Shown here: piece after piece, positions 27,092 to 36,166 of the stretch | Position numbering within the stretch: the stretch's first letter is position 1 | Layout: every line of letters begins with the position of its first letter | Assembly: GCF_900103585.1 (NCBI RefSeq) | Contig: NZ_FNHV01000006.1 | Location: 1 to 64,000 of the forward strand | Reading direction: 5' to 3' | DNA: 64,000 nt | Source: Streptomyces sp. cf386 | GTDB taxonomy: Bacteria > Actinomycetota > Actinomycetes > Streptomycetales > Streptomycetaceae | Notes under the pieces: generated by a model | The model's input: the letters and a program-made list of their open reading frames with translations, nothing else | The model's database searches: none | Told to the model about the DNA's origin: nothing | Program-made: the position numbers and the translations under genes

Positions 27092-27931
27092 ATGCCCCGC
27101 CCTCTCTCGTCCCGCAGGACCACCCACCGCCTGGCCGCCGACGCCGGCCTCCTCGCGGTGGCCGCCACGTTCGTGCTCCCGCTCGCGTGGGTGGTCCTCT
27201 CCGCCCTGGACACGCACGCGAACCTCCAGGTGAAGCTCCCGGACGGCGTCACCCTGGACAACTTCGACGCCGTCCTGACCCCGGACATCACCTTCACGCC
27301 GCTGCTCAACAGCCTGCTCCTGTGCGGCGGCGGGACGGCCCTGACGGTCGCGTGCGCGGCCCTCGCCGCCTACCCGCTGTCCCGCTTCCGCTCCCGCTTC
27401 AACCGCCCGTTCCTGCTCACGATCCTCTTCGCGACCAGCCTGCCGATCACCGCGATCATGGTGCCGGTGTACGCGCTGTTCGTGCAGGTGAACCTGATCG
27501 ACACCATGCAGGGCACGATCTTCTTCTTCGCCGCCTCTCAACTGCCGTTCGCCATCTGGCTGATGAAGAACTTCATGGACGGCGTACCGAAGGAGCTGGA
27601 GGAGGCGGCCTGGACGGACGGGGCGTCGTCGCTCCAGTCGCTGGTGCGGATCGTGCTGCCCCTCATGGGCCCCGGAGTCGCCGTCGTCACGGTCTTCTCC
27701 TTCGTGATGATGTGGGGCAACTTCTTCGTCCCGTTCATGCTCCTGCTCACCCCCGACCAAATGCCCGCGGCCGTGAGCATCAACGAGTTCTTCGGCAACC
27801 GCGGGATGGTGGCGTACGGCCAGCTCGCGGCGTTCTCGATCGTGTACTCGACGCCGGTGATCCTGCTGTACGTGCTGATCGCGCGGAGGCTGGGCAGCGG
27901 TTTCGCGTTGGGTGGGGCGGTCAAGGGGTGA
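27092..27931 (+). CDS. Sugar ABC transporter permease (MalG type)
   Basis: 279 residues with six membrane helices ('AGLLAVAATFVLPLAWVVLS' first) and the EAA loop 'LEEAAWTDGASSLQSLVRI'. It forms the heterodimeric channel with the preceding permease. The ATG at 27092 has GGAGGT (27077-27082) nine bases upstream. It is the last gene of the operon. Its 3' end overlaps that of the convergent STAND gene by 11 bases. Confidence 0.93.
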   Translation: MPRPLSSRRTTHRLAADAGLLAVAATFVLPLAWVVLSALDTHANLQVKLPDGVTLDNFDAVLTPDITFTPLLNSLLLCGGGTALTVACAALAAYPLSRFRSRFNRPFLLTILFATSLPITAIMVPVYALFVQVNLIDTMQGTIFFFAASQLPFAIWLMKNFMDGVPKELEEAAWTDGASSLQSLVRIVLPLMGPGVAVVTVFSFVMMWGNFFVPFMLLLTPDQMPAAVSINEFFGNRGMVAYGQLAAFSIVYSTPVILLYVLIARRLGSGFALGGAVKG

Positions 27932-30056
27932 AGGGTTCGGCTGCCGCCCTGCGGGCTGCGGTGGCTCGGTCCGGTGCGTTGGCCCGGGTGAAGGAGTCGG
28001 CGGCGCGAAGCCGGCAGGACCGGGCTTCGCAGGGTTCCTGAGCGTCTTCGTGGGCCGAGGCCAGCTGTTCCAGGGTCAGACCTTCCCCGTACCAGTCCTC
28101 GAACTCCGCGTAGTTCTCAAGGGATTTCCGATACGACTCGATCGCCTGTCTCACCCGTCCCGTCCGCTGCAGGGCACTGCCGAGGTTGCTCCACGCGTAG
28201 GCCTCGTGGTGGCGGTCCCCCACGGTCCCGAGGAGGTCACAAGCGCGGGTGTGGGCATCGATCGCCTCGTCCAGCCGTCCTCCTTCCGCCAGTGCGCCTC
28301 CAAGGTTGATCCATGCGATGGCCTCGCCACGGCGATCTCCGGCGCTCCGAAACAGGTCCAGGTCGCGCCTGTGGACATCGATCGCCTCGTCGAGTCGGCC
28401 CGCCACCTGCAGTGCGATGCCGAACTTGTTCAGCGCGAAGACCTCACGGTTGGCGTCCCCGACGGCTCGGAACAGCTCGCAGGCCCGGCCCAGGGCGCCG
28501 AGGGCCTCGTCATACCGTCCCGCCTGCCGCAGCCCGCTCCCCAGGCTCTCCCACGCACCGGCCTCGGCACGTCGGTTCCCCCGGCGATGGGCCGCTTCCC
28601 GTGCGGTACGGGCGACGGTGATCCAGTCCTCGAAGTACCTCCGCCGGCTCAGGTAGGTCGCCAACCGTTCGGCCAACGACACCGCCATGTCCGTGTACGG
28701 GGGCTCGTGAGCCCACTGCACGGCAGCCACCAGCCCCTCACGCTCCGCGTCCAGCCACTCGAACGCGGCACGGTAGTCCGCGAACCGCTCCGGTTCGGGC
28801 TGCCCCGGAAACCACTCCAGCCGCTGCTCGGCCGCCTCCGCCCACCGATGGAAATACTCCAGCAGCCGACTCCGGGCCTCGTTCCCCTCCGCCACGAAGC
28901 CGGCCTGCCCCACCGCCGTCGCCCCCCCGAACGCCCGCACCAGGTCATGCAGCCCCCACCGCCCACGCCCGGTCCCGCGTTCGACGAGGTGCGCGCGGGC
29001 CAGCGCGTCCAGGTCCCGATTCGGCGGGACGTCTCCGCCCGTGAGGACGGTCACCGCCTCGGTGGTCACCTCGCTCCCCGGAGCAAGGGCAAGCAGCCGC
29101 AGCAGGCGTGCCTGATCGGCCGGCAGGCGCCGATACGACAGGTCGAAGGCGGCGCGGACACTGCGCTCACCGTCGTCCAAATGCACCAGCCGGTCGCCGA
29201 ACTCGGACAGTTCGGCGGCAAGTTCGGCGACTGGCTTGTCCCGGTCCAGCGCCAGCAGCGCCGCAGCGATCTGGAGGGCCAGCGGCAGATGCCCACAACG
29301 GGCGGCAAGCTCCACCGCGGCCTCGGCCGCGTCACCGACCCGGCCGTCGTCCGGGTCCGCGATCCGCAGCGCACGGTCGAGCAGCTCGACCGCTTCCTCC
29401 GGCATCAGCTCGTCCAACGCCAGCAACCGCGCCCCCAGCTGAGGCAACTTGCTTCGCGAGGTGACCAGCACCCGATGTCGCGCATCCCCGGGAATCAGCG
29501 GCCGCACCTGCTCCGGCGACGAAGCGTTGTCGGCGAGCACCAGCACCGCCCCCCGCTCCCGCCTCCGCTCCGCGAGCATCGACCGGTACAACGCCCCCCG
29601 TTCATCGGCCCGCACCGGAATATGCTCCGGCTCCGCGCCCAGCGCCCGCAGCAATGCCTCCAGCGCCTGCTGCCCCGTGACGGGATCGTCGTCGTACCCA
29701 TGCAGATCCAGAAAGAGCACCCCGCCCGGAAACCACCCCTGCCCACAAGCCTCGTGAGCAGCCTCCACGGCCAGCGCGGTCTTCCCGATCCCACCGAGCC
29801 CGGACAGCGCGGCAACCAGCACCGGCACCACCCCTGACTCGCCACCATCCGCCGGATCGAAGGCGGCAAGCAGTCGCCCCAGCTCGTCGCCCCGGCCGGT
29901 GAACCCGGTCACGCGCGCAGGCAGAGCATCCAAGGCGGTCGGCGCGGCCGCATGCTGAGAGACGCTCCCCTTCGCGACGACGATCCCCTTGAACTCCCCG
30001 TCCCGAAAGTCAAGATGATCCCCGTAGTACCGCCCGCCACCCGCACCGGCCATCAC
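27921..30056 (-). CDS. STAND ATPase (NB-ARC/TPR), third paralogue
   Basis: 711 residues. It lacks a helical N-domain: the linker 'YYGDHLDFRDGEFKG' sits at residues 10-24, followed by 'LPARVTGFTGR', NB-ARC Walker A 'LSGLGGIGKTALA', Walker B 'GAVLVLADNASS', 'CGHLPLALQIAAALLA', winged helix 'DLSYRRLPADQARLL', 'LHDLVRAFG' and about six 40-residue TPRs to the end. The TPR units are more diverged than in the other two copies. GTG 30056 and ATG 30053 are adjacent possible starts behind GGGGGA. With no effector domain of its own it probably acts through a partner or as a regulator. It is convergent with the ABC operon. Confidence 0.87.
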   Translation of the reverse strand: MMAGAGGGRYYGDHLDFRDGEFKGIVVAKGSVSQHAAAPTALDALPARVTGFTGRGDELGRLLAAFDPADGGESGVVPVLVAALSGLGGIGKTALAVEAAHEACGQGWFPGGVLFLDLHGYDDDPVTGQQALEALLRALGAEPEHIPVRADERGALYRSMLAERRRERGAVLVLADNASSPEQVRPLIPGDARHRVLVTSRSKLPQLGARLLALDELMPEEAVELLDRALRIADPDDGRVGDAAEAAVELAARCGHLPLALQIAAALLALDRDKPVAELAAELSEFGDRLVHLDDGERSVRAAFDLSYRRLPADQARLLRLLALAPGSEVTTEAVTVLTGGDVPPNRDLDALARAHLVERGTGRGRWGLHDLVRAFGGATAVGQAGFVAEGNEARSRLLEYFHRWAEAAEQRLEWFPGQPEPERFADYRAAFEWLDAEREGLVAAVQWAHEPPYTDMAVSLAERLATYLSRRRYFEDWITVARTAREAAHRRGNRRAEAGAWESLGSGLRQAGRYDEALGALGRACELFRAVGDANREVFALNKFGIALQVAGRLDEAIDVHRRDLDLFRSAGDRRGEAIAWINLGGALAEGGRLDEAIDAHTRACDLLGTVGDRHHEAYAWSNLGSALQRTGRVRQAIESYRKSLENYAEFEDWYGEGLTLEQLASAHEDAQEPCEARSCRLRAADSFTRANAPDRATAARRAAAEPFTP

Positions 30057-30170
30057 GCAGTCCCCCGCACCGCCTCCGAACCTCGCGCACCCAACACGGT
30101 ACGCCTCACGTGCATCGAGAAGCGGCGTGGACCAAGCTCGCCCTCACCCCGCGGGACATCGGCAGGCGTG

Positions 30171-30245
30171 GCATCGGACGCCTTCGACCGAGCCAACGCC
30201 GACACCGAAGCCGCCGTGTGCCGCGCCCGGGCCCGCGAACCGGGG
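30171..30245 (+). pseudogene. Relic C-terminus of a fourth STAND/TPR gene
   Basis: The plus-strand frame reads 'ASDAFDRANADTEAAVCRA', which aligns with the terminal helix of the intact copies ('ADAFTRANAPTEAAQART' in the plus-strand gene). Nothing upstream in the frame resembles TPRs, so only the last ~25 codons survive. It lies just upstream of the third STAND gene, on the opposite strand, consistent with duplication and deletion. Confidence 0.6.
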
Positions 30246-30667
30246 CGGCACCCCAGACCTCCCCGGCACCCCACACCACCCTTCCAATGAACGCTTCCTC
30301 CTCGACGTCGGGATTGAGCCGCACCCAGCCCCCTCCACACCCCCATTCACGGCGTCGACCACGCCGCACCCATCTTCGACATCCGTTCACATGCCCCCAT
30401 GACCCGGGCACCCCCTCCAGGAGCCATCAGGAGACCGACGCCCGAAAGCATCCGCGAATATGCCTCCTGACCTTGCCGTTCACCGACCGTCACCAACCGG
30501 AGGACCCGCCCCCACCACCCCGGCGCCGCCGGCCCAACCACCCGCCAGACCCCCACAGGCGATCTCCCCCGCCGCCGAACCCGCCAGTAGCCGTAGCTTC
30601 CTACAATCCGTAATCCTGGCCGAACAGACCGTAGTCACCCCACCCTGTTCGCCCTACGTTGTGCCCC
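30246..30667. other. Gene-free C-rich interval
   Basis: About 420 bases, strongly C-rich on the plus strand, with no frame that looks coding. The Pro/His-rich frames here are composition artefacts. Near the right end are TACAAT (30602-30607) and TACGTT (30655-30660), both possible -10 elements for the regulator gene at 30668. No hairpin terminator was evident. Confidence 0.6.
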
Positions 30668-31414
30668 GTGCGCCGACCCCCAGCTCAACCGAACCAGCCC
30701 AACCCGCCGAACCGCTCAAGCCGCCGCAACCCACCCACTCCGCCTTTCAACGCCCCCGCCGCCCGCAGACTCCGGGCCGCCCTCAACATGGGGCCCGAGC
30801 ATGTCGCCTACGGCATGCGGGCCTCGTACGGGCTCCCCTATGTCACCGAGGACATGGTCATCGCCTGGGAGCGCGAGCTCACCGCCCCGACCGGCAGCGA
30901 GCTGACCGCTCTCGCGGGCGTGTTGTGGTGCTCGCCCGGGGAGCTGCTCGGCAAGCCGCGGACGCTGCGTGAGCACCGGATCGCCCGTGGTCTGGCGCCC
31001 GAGGACGTGGCCCGTGCCGTCGGGCACGAACTGCTCGCGTATCGCCGTATGGAGGAGACCGACGACTGGCACGGCACCGACCGCCAGTCCGCCGCCCTCG
31101 CCGAAGCCCTCGGCCTGTCGCTGCCGGACTTCATCACCGTCACGGGCCGCGACACGAAACTCGCCGAGCTGCTGCGCAGTGCCGTGACGACGCGCTGGCA
31201 GGCGTATGTGCGTCCGGTCGGCAAGATGGCGCCCCTGGACCGGCGCGTCATCGAGGACACCCTCCAGGAGCTGCACCAGAACTACCAGGGGCAGATGGCC
31301 GCCACCCTCAGCTGGGGCGGCGGCAGCGGTGACTCCAGTGCGGCCGGCCGTGAGTTCCTGGACCGGATCGTGGAGCACTTCTGGACGACCGTCCAGGGGA
31401 GCGGCCGCCCCTGA
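30668..31414 (+). CDS. XRE-like helix-turn-helix regulator with two tandem HTH-like domains
   Basis: 248 residues. After a Pro/Asn-rich N-terminus come two HTH-like segments: 'RLRAALNMGPEHVAYGMRAS' with a second recognition region ending 'SPGELL', and 'LREHRIARGLAPEDVARAVG' ending 'LSLPDFI'. A helical C-terminus has 'LDRRVIEDTLQELHQNYQGQ'. GTG 30668 lies seven bases after TACGTT and has no Shine-Dalgarno, pointing to a leaderless message; a TTG at 30659 is an alternative. Function is DNA binding; targets unknown. From memory a similar gene stands near pfkA in other streptomycetes. Confidence 0.75.
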   Translation: MRRPPAQPNQPNPPNRSSRRNPPTPPFNAPAARRLRAALNMGPEHVAYGMRASYGLPYVTEDMVIAWERELTAPTGSELTALAGVLWCSPGELLGKPRTLREHRIARGLAPEDVARAVGHELLAYRRMEETDDWHGTDRQSAALAEALGLSLPDFITVTGRDTKLAELLRSAVTTRWQAYVRPVGKMAPLDRRVIEDTLQELHQNYQGQMAATLSWGGGSGDSSAAGREFLDRIVEHFWTTVQGSGRP

Positions 31415-31428
31415 AGTCCCGCCGATCT

Positions 31429-32763
31429 TCAGTGATCGTTCTCCAGGTGCAGCCTCAGGAGATCCGCCCCGTAATCGTTGCCGTTCGGCGTCCGGACGAT
31501 CGTGTGGATGTGCTGCTGCGTCGGCGTCCCGCCGGGGCCGCCCATACCGCCTCCACCATCGCCACCACTCCCGCCACCCGACTTGTTCCCGTACGCCAGC
31601 GGTGACTGCGCGTCGTACTCGATGAGCACGACCGGACTGTGCACCCGGTAGTAGAAGGCCGAGCTGTCCTTCGTCTCGCCGATCCAGTGGAAGTACGTGT
31701 CGTCGAGATGCTTCTCGACCTCCGCCATCCTCACCTCGGCGTGCGCGTCCGCCATGGTGCCGACGTACACGCGCACCAGGTCCAGCAGCCTGTCCCGCTG
31801 GGTGTCGGTGAACTCGGCCGCCGCCAGGCCCTGGTAGGCGAGCTGGAGGTTGTCCCGGCCCGCCCCGGCCTTCAGGTTGTCCCCGGCCTTCTGCTCGGTC
31901 GAGATCACCTTGGCGCGCTGGGCGTCGGTCAGTGAACGCAGCAGCGTCAGGCCCGCCTTGGTCTCCTTCCGGAAGAGGGTGATCTTCTCGCCCTGGTAGG
32001 TCGCGGACGTCGGCTCCGAGCCCATGAAGGTCGGCGTCATGACGACCTGGTCGCCGAGGACGAAGTAGTTGATCGCCAGGTGGTGGCCCTCGTACTGGAA
32101 GCCCCACGGCTTGGTCGTGGACGGCGTGCCCATGAAGGTGAAGTAGTAGTGGCCCTCGGTGAGGGTCTCCCGGCCGCCGCCGCTGTACTCGCCCAGGTAC
32201 GCGTTGAGCTTCATGATGTTGCGGGACTGCGTGAGCCCGTCGGCGGACAGGGCCGCGCCGAGCAGCGCGAAACCGAGGTCACGCCGCTCGTCCGTGAGGT
32301 CGCCCATCCGGACGCCCTTGCGTGCGTAGCCGTCGACGTTGCTCCAGGCCAGCCACTCGTCGTCCTGTACGTCGTACTGGGCCGAGCGCTTCTCCTTGGC
32401 GGAGAGGCCGTCGAGGAACGCCTGCGCGGCCTTGACGAGCGCGTCGGTGGAGACGCCGGTGGAGTGGATCGCGTACAGGTCCTCCTGGACCTTGCCGTTC
32501 GTCGTGACGCCAACGAAGTCGTCGTACGCGATCTCGGTGGCGCCGGGACCCATGCCTCCGCCGCCGGGCATCCCGGTGGGGGCGCCCGAGGGCGCGGCGC
32601 TCGACGAGGAGCTCGCCGTGGTGGCGGTGCCGTTCGAGCATCCGGTCACGCCGGTCATGGTCGCCACCGCGGCGGTCCCGCCGAGCAGCAGCGACCTGTT
32701 CATGAACCAACGGCGGGTGCGTTCGGCCTCAGGGGTGCGTGGTCTGTGTGCGTGCATGGGCAC
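31429..32763 (-). CDS. DUF3500-family exported lipoprotein
   Basis: 444 residues. The N-terminus has a twin-Arg-like 'RRWFMNRSLLLGGTAAVA' followed by a lipobox 'VTGC', so the protein is probably a Tat- or Sec-exported lipoprotein. A Ser/Gly-rich linker precedes the DUF3500 body ('YYFTFMGTPSTTKPWGFQYE', 'GHHLAINYFVLGDQVVMTP'), with a Gly-rich insert near the end. Biochemical function is unknown. GTG 32763 and ATG 32757 are both possible starts. It is monocistronic; the downstream regulator gene converges on it with 14 bases between stops. Confidence 0.85.
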   Translation of the reverse strand: MPMHAHRPRTPEAERTRRWFMNRSLLLGGTAAVATMTGVTGCSNGTATTASSSSSAAPSGAPTGMPGGGGMGPGATEIAYDDFVGVTTNGKVQEDLYAIHSTGVSTDALVKAAQAFLDGLSAKEKRSAQYDVQDDEWLAWSNVDGYARKGVRMGDLTDERRDLGFALLGAALSADGLTQSRNIMKLNAYLGEYSGGGRETLTEGHYYFTFMGTPSTTKPWGFQYEGHHLAINYFVLGDQVVMTPTFMGSEPTSATYQGEKITLFRKETKAGLTLLRSLTDAQRAKVISTEQKAGDNLKAGAGRDNLQLAYQGLAAAEFTDTQRDRLLDLVRVYVGTMADAHAEVRMAEVEKHLDDTYFHWIGETKDSSAFYYRVHSPVVLIEYDAQSPLAYGNKSGGGSGGDGGGGMGGPGGTPTQQHIHTIVRTPNGNDYGADLLRLHLENDH

Positions 32764-32818
32764 ACCGTCCCGGCCGGAGCTGAAGTACTCCTGGACCGAA
32801 CCTGTGAGAACCCTGGGC

Positions 32819-33844
32819 CTAGAAGACCGACTCCGCCTCGTCCATCCGGTCCTTCGGCACCGTCTTCAGCTCGGTGACCGCCTCGGCCAGCGGCACCATC
32901 ACGACGTCGGTCCCCCGCAGCGCGGTCATCCGGCCGAACTCGCCCCGGTGCGCGGCCTCCACCGCGTGCCAGCCGAAGCGGGTGGCAAGGACACGGTCGT
33001 ACGCCGTGGGTACGCCGCCGCGCTGGACGTGACCGAGGATGACCGGCTTGGCCTCCTTGCCGAGGCGGCGCTCCAGCTCGAACGCCAGTGCCGTGCCGAT
33101 GCCCTGGAAGCGCTCGTGGCCGAACTTGTCGATGTCGCCCTTGCCGTAGTCCATGCTGCCGTCGGCGGGGTGGGCGCCCTCGGCGACGCAGATCACCGCG
33201 AACTTCTTGCCGCGCGCGAAGCGCTCCTCGACCATCTTCACCAGGTCGGCGGGGTCGAACGGGCGCTCCGGGAGGCAGATGCCGTGCGCACCGGCCGCCA
33301 TGCCGGACTCCAGCGCGATCCAGCCCGCGTGCCGGCCCATGACCTCGACCACCATCACGCGCTGGTGGGACTCCGCGGTCGTCTTCAGGCGGTCCATGGC
33401 CTCCGTGGCCACCCCGACCGCCGTGTCGAAGCCGAAGGTCCGGTCCGTCGACGAGATGTCGTTGTCGATCGTCTTCGGGACGCCCACCACCGGCAGGCCC
33501 GCGTCCGACAGCATCCGCGCCGCCGTCAGGGTGCCCTCGCCGCCGATCGGGATCAGCGCGTCGATGCCGAAGTCCTCGACCATGTCGCCGGCCCGGTCGC
33601 AGGCCTCGCGCAGACGGTCGCGCTCCAGCCGGGAGGACCCGAGGATGGTGCCGCCGCGGGCCAGGATGCCGCTCACGCTCTCCAGGTCGAGGGCACGGTA
33701 GCGACGGTCCAGCAGGCCCGAGTACCCGTCCTCGAAGCCGATGACCTCGTCGCCGTAGTTGTCGACCGCCCGGTGCACGACCGACCGGATCACGGCGTTC
33801 AGGCCGGGGCAGTCGCCGCCTGCGGTGAGAACTCCGATACGCAT
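32819..33844 (-). CDS. pfkA: 6-phosphofructokinase, ATP-dependent type
   Basis: 341-residue glycolytic enzyme phosphorylating fructose-6-phosphate. Motifs: 'GVLTAGGDCPGLNAVIR' (nucleotide loop), 'GGEGT' (101-105), 'PKTIDNDISSTDRTFGFDTA' with the catalytic Asp, and 'VEVMGRHAGWIA'. Gly104 together with Lys124 is the combination reported for the ATP-using S. coelicolor enzyme; PPi enzymes have Asp104. It is divergent from pta across 207 bases. The ATG at 33844 begins the conserved 'MRIGVLTAGGD'. It sits in a block with pta-ackA and pyk, suggesting joint control of glycolytic flux and acetate overflow. Confidence 0.96.
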   Translation of the reverse strand: MRIGVLTAGGDCPGLNAVIRSVVHRAVDNYGDEVIGFEDGYSGLLDRRYRALDLESVSGILARGGTILGSSRLERDRLREACDRAGDMVEDFGIDALIPIGGEGTLTAARMLSDAGLPVVGVPKTIDNDISSTDRTFGFDTAVGVATEAMDRLKTTAESHQRVMVVEVMGRHAGWIALESGMAAGAHGICLPERPFDPADLVKMVEERFARGKKFAVICVAEGAHPADGSMDYGKGDIDKFGHERFQGIGTALAFELERRLGKEAKPVILGHVQRGGVPTAYDRVLATRFGWHAVEAAHRGEFGRMTALRGTDVVMVPLAEAVTELKTVPKDRMDEAESVF

Positions 33845-34051
33845 CGTGCTGTGTCTCCTGCTCGCTGTTGATACCGGTGAGCCAATCCGATTGTTTCACG
33901 TCCCTGAGGGCACTGTCGGCCCCCGATCCTGACGGGCGCCTTAACCAGCGGCAAGGGTATTGTCAAGAGGGTTTCGCTCACCCCACTGGGCGATTTTGCG
34001 ACCCCCACGACGGACGCCAGAAGAAGACGCCAGACGAAACGGAGAGCACGC

Positions 34052-36166
34052 GTGACGCGCAGCGTGTACGTGACCGGCATCGACCGCGGCGACGGCCGCC
34101 AGGTCGTCGAACTGGGGGTGATGGAGCTTCTGACCCGGCAGGTCGACCGGGTGGGGGTGTTCCGGCCGCTGGTCCACCACAGCCCCGACCGGCTGTTCGA
34201 GCTGCTGCGCGCCCGCTACCGCCTGTCCCAGGACCCGGCGACGGTCTACGGCATGGACTACCACGAGGCGTCCGCCCTGCAGGCCGAGCGCGGGACGGAC
34301 GAGCTGGTGTCCACGCTCGTCGACCGGTTCCACGCCGTCGCCCGGAACTACGACGTCGTCCTCGTCCTCGGCACCGACTACGCCGACACCCAGCTCCCGG
34401 ACGAGCTGTCCCTCAACGCCCGGCTCGCCAACGAGTTCGGCGCGTCCGTGATACCGGTCGTGGGCGGGCGGGGCCAGACCACCGAGTCCGTGCTCGCCGA
34501 GACGCGCAACGCGTACCGGGCGTACGAGGGCCTGGGCTGCGACGTGCTCGCCATGGTCACCAACCGGGTCGCCCGGGAGGTCCGGGACGAGATCGTCGAG
34601 CGGCTCGACTCGCGGCTGCCCGTGCCCTGTTACGTCGTCCCGGACGAGCCCGCCCTCGCCGCGCCGACCGTCCACCAGATCGCCCAGTCCCTCGACGCCA
34701 AAGTCCTGCTCGGCGACGATTCGGGGCTCGCCCGCGACGCCCTCGGCTTCGTCTTCGGCGGCGCGATGCTGCCCAACTTCCTCACCGCCCTGACCCCGGG
34801 CTGCCTGGTGGTCACCCCGGGCGACCGCGCCGACCTGGTCGTCGGCTCGCTGGCCGCGCACAGCGCCGGCACCCCGCCGATCGCCGGTGTGCTGCTCACC
34901 CTGGACGAGCGCCCCGGCGACGAGATCCTCACCCTGGCCGCCCGCCTCGCCCCGGGCACGCCGGTCCTGTCGGTACCGGGCTACAGCTTCCCCACCGCCG
35001 AGCAACTCTTCTCCCTGGAGGGGAAGTTGAGCGCGGCCACCCCACGCAAGGCGGAGACCGCGCTGGGCCTGTTCGAGCGGTACGTCGACACCGGCGACCT
35101 GCTCAAGCGGGTCTCGGCGCCGAACAGCGACCGGGTCACGCCGATGATGTTCGAGCACAAGCTGCTGGAGCGGGCCCGCTCGAACATGCGCCGCATCGTG
35201 CTGCCCGAGGGCAGTGAGCCGCGCGTGCTGCATGCCGCCGAGGTGCTGCTGCGGCGCAACGTCTGCGACCTCACGCTCCTGGGGCCGGTCGACCGGATCC
35301 GCAAGCAGGCCGCCGACCTCGGTATCGACCTGGGCGACTCCCAGCTGATCGACCCGGCGACCAGCGAGCTGCGCGACGCCTTCGCCGAGCAGTACGCCCA
35401 GCTGCGGGCCCACAAGGGGGTCACGGTGGAGCTGGCGTACGACGTCGTCTCCGATGTGAACTACTTCGGGACCCTGATGGTGCAGGAGGGGCTGGCCGAC
35501 GGCATGGTGTCGGGGTCCGTCCACTCGACGGCCGCGACGATCCGGCCCGCGTTCGAGATCATCAAGACCAGGCCGGACGCCGGCATCGTGTCGTCCGTCT
35601 TCTTCATGTGCCTCGCCGACAAGGTCCTCGTCTACGGCGACTGCGCCGTGAACCCCGACCCGAACGCCGAGCAGCTGGCCGACATCGCCATCCAGTCGGC
35701 GGCCACCGCCGAGCAGTTCGGCGTGGAGCCGCGGATCGCGATGCTGTCGTACTCGACGGGTACGTCCGGTTCGGGCGCCGATGTCGACAAGGTGCGCGAG
35801 GCGACGGAGCTGGTGCGCGAGCGGCGGCCCGATCTGAAGATCGAGGGGCCGATCCAGTACGACGCCGCCGTGGAGCCGTCGGTCGCCCAGACCAAGCTGC
35901 CGGGGTCGGAAGTCGCCGGGCAGGCAACGGTTTTGATCTTCCCTGACCTCAATACAGGTAACAACACCTACAAGGCCGTGCAGCGTTCGGCCGGCGCGAT
36001 CGCCGTCGGCCCGGTGCTGCAGGGTCTGCGCAAGCCCGTCAACGACCTGTCCCGGGGCGCCCTCGTCCAGGACATCGTCAACACGGTCGCCATCACGGCG
36101 ATCCAGGCCCAGTCCCCCGCCCAGTCTCCCGCCCAGTCCCCGAGTGAGAAGGCCACCGCCCAGTGA
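34052..36166 (+). CDS. pta: Phosphate acetyltransferase (long, two-domain form)
   Basis: 704 residues: converts acetyl-CoA to acetyl phosphate. The N-terminal ~350 residues are the DRTGG/P-loop-like regulatory half ('VYVTGIDRGDGRQVVELGVM'), and the C-terminal half is the catalytic PTA domain from 'RSNMRRIVLPEGSEPRVLHA' with 'VLIFPDLNTGNNTYKAVQRS'. The extreme C-terminus repeats 'SPAQ' three times. The GTG at 34052 follows GGAGAG. The stop overlaps ackA by four bases (GTGA), the usual coupled pair. Confidence 0.96.
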   Translation: MTRSVYVTGIDRGDGRQVVELGVMELLTRQVDRVGVFRPLVHHSPDRLFELLRARYRLSQDPATVYGMDYHEASALQAERGTDELVSTLVDRFHAVARNYDVVLVLGTDYADTQLPDELSLNARLANEFGASVIPVVGGRGQTTESVLAETRNAYRAYEGLGCDVLAMVTNRVAREVRDEIVERLDSRLPVPCYVVPDEPALAAPTVHQIAQSLDAKVLLGDDSGLARDALGFVFGGAMLPNFLTALTPGCLVVTPGDRADLVVGSLAAHSAGTPPIAGVLLTLDERPGDEILTLAARLAPGTPVLSVPGYSFPTAEQLFSLEGKLSAATPRKAETALGLFERYVDTGDLLKRVSAPNSDRVTPMMFEHKLLERARSNMRRIVLPEGSEPRVLHAAEVLLRRNVCDLTLLGPVDRIRKQAADLGIDLGDSQLIDPATSELRDAFAEQYAQLRAHKGVTVELAYDVVSDVNYFGTLMVQEGLADGMVSGSVHSTAATIRPAFEIIKTRPDAGIVSSVFFMCLADKVLVYGDCAVNPDPNAEQLADIAIQSAATAEQFGVEPRIAMLSYSTGTSGSGADVDKVREATELVRERRPDLKIEGPIQYDAAVEPSVAQTKLPGSEVAGQATVLIFPDLNTGNNTYKAVQRSAGAIAVGPVLQGLRKPVNDLSRGALVQDIVNTVAITAIQAQSPAQSPAQSPSEKATAQ

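Noticed and set aside
30246..30613. Pro/His-rich frames in the C-rich interval before the XRE gene
   Set aside because: No start with a ribosome site, no motif; amino acid content only reflects C-rich DNA.
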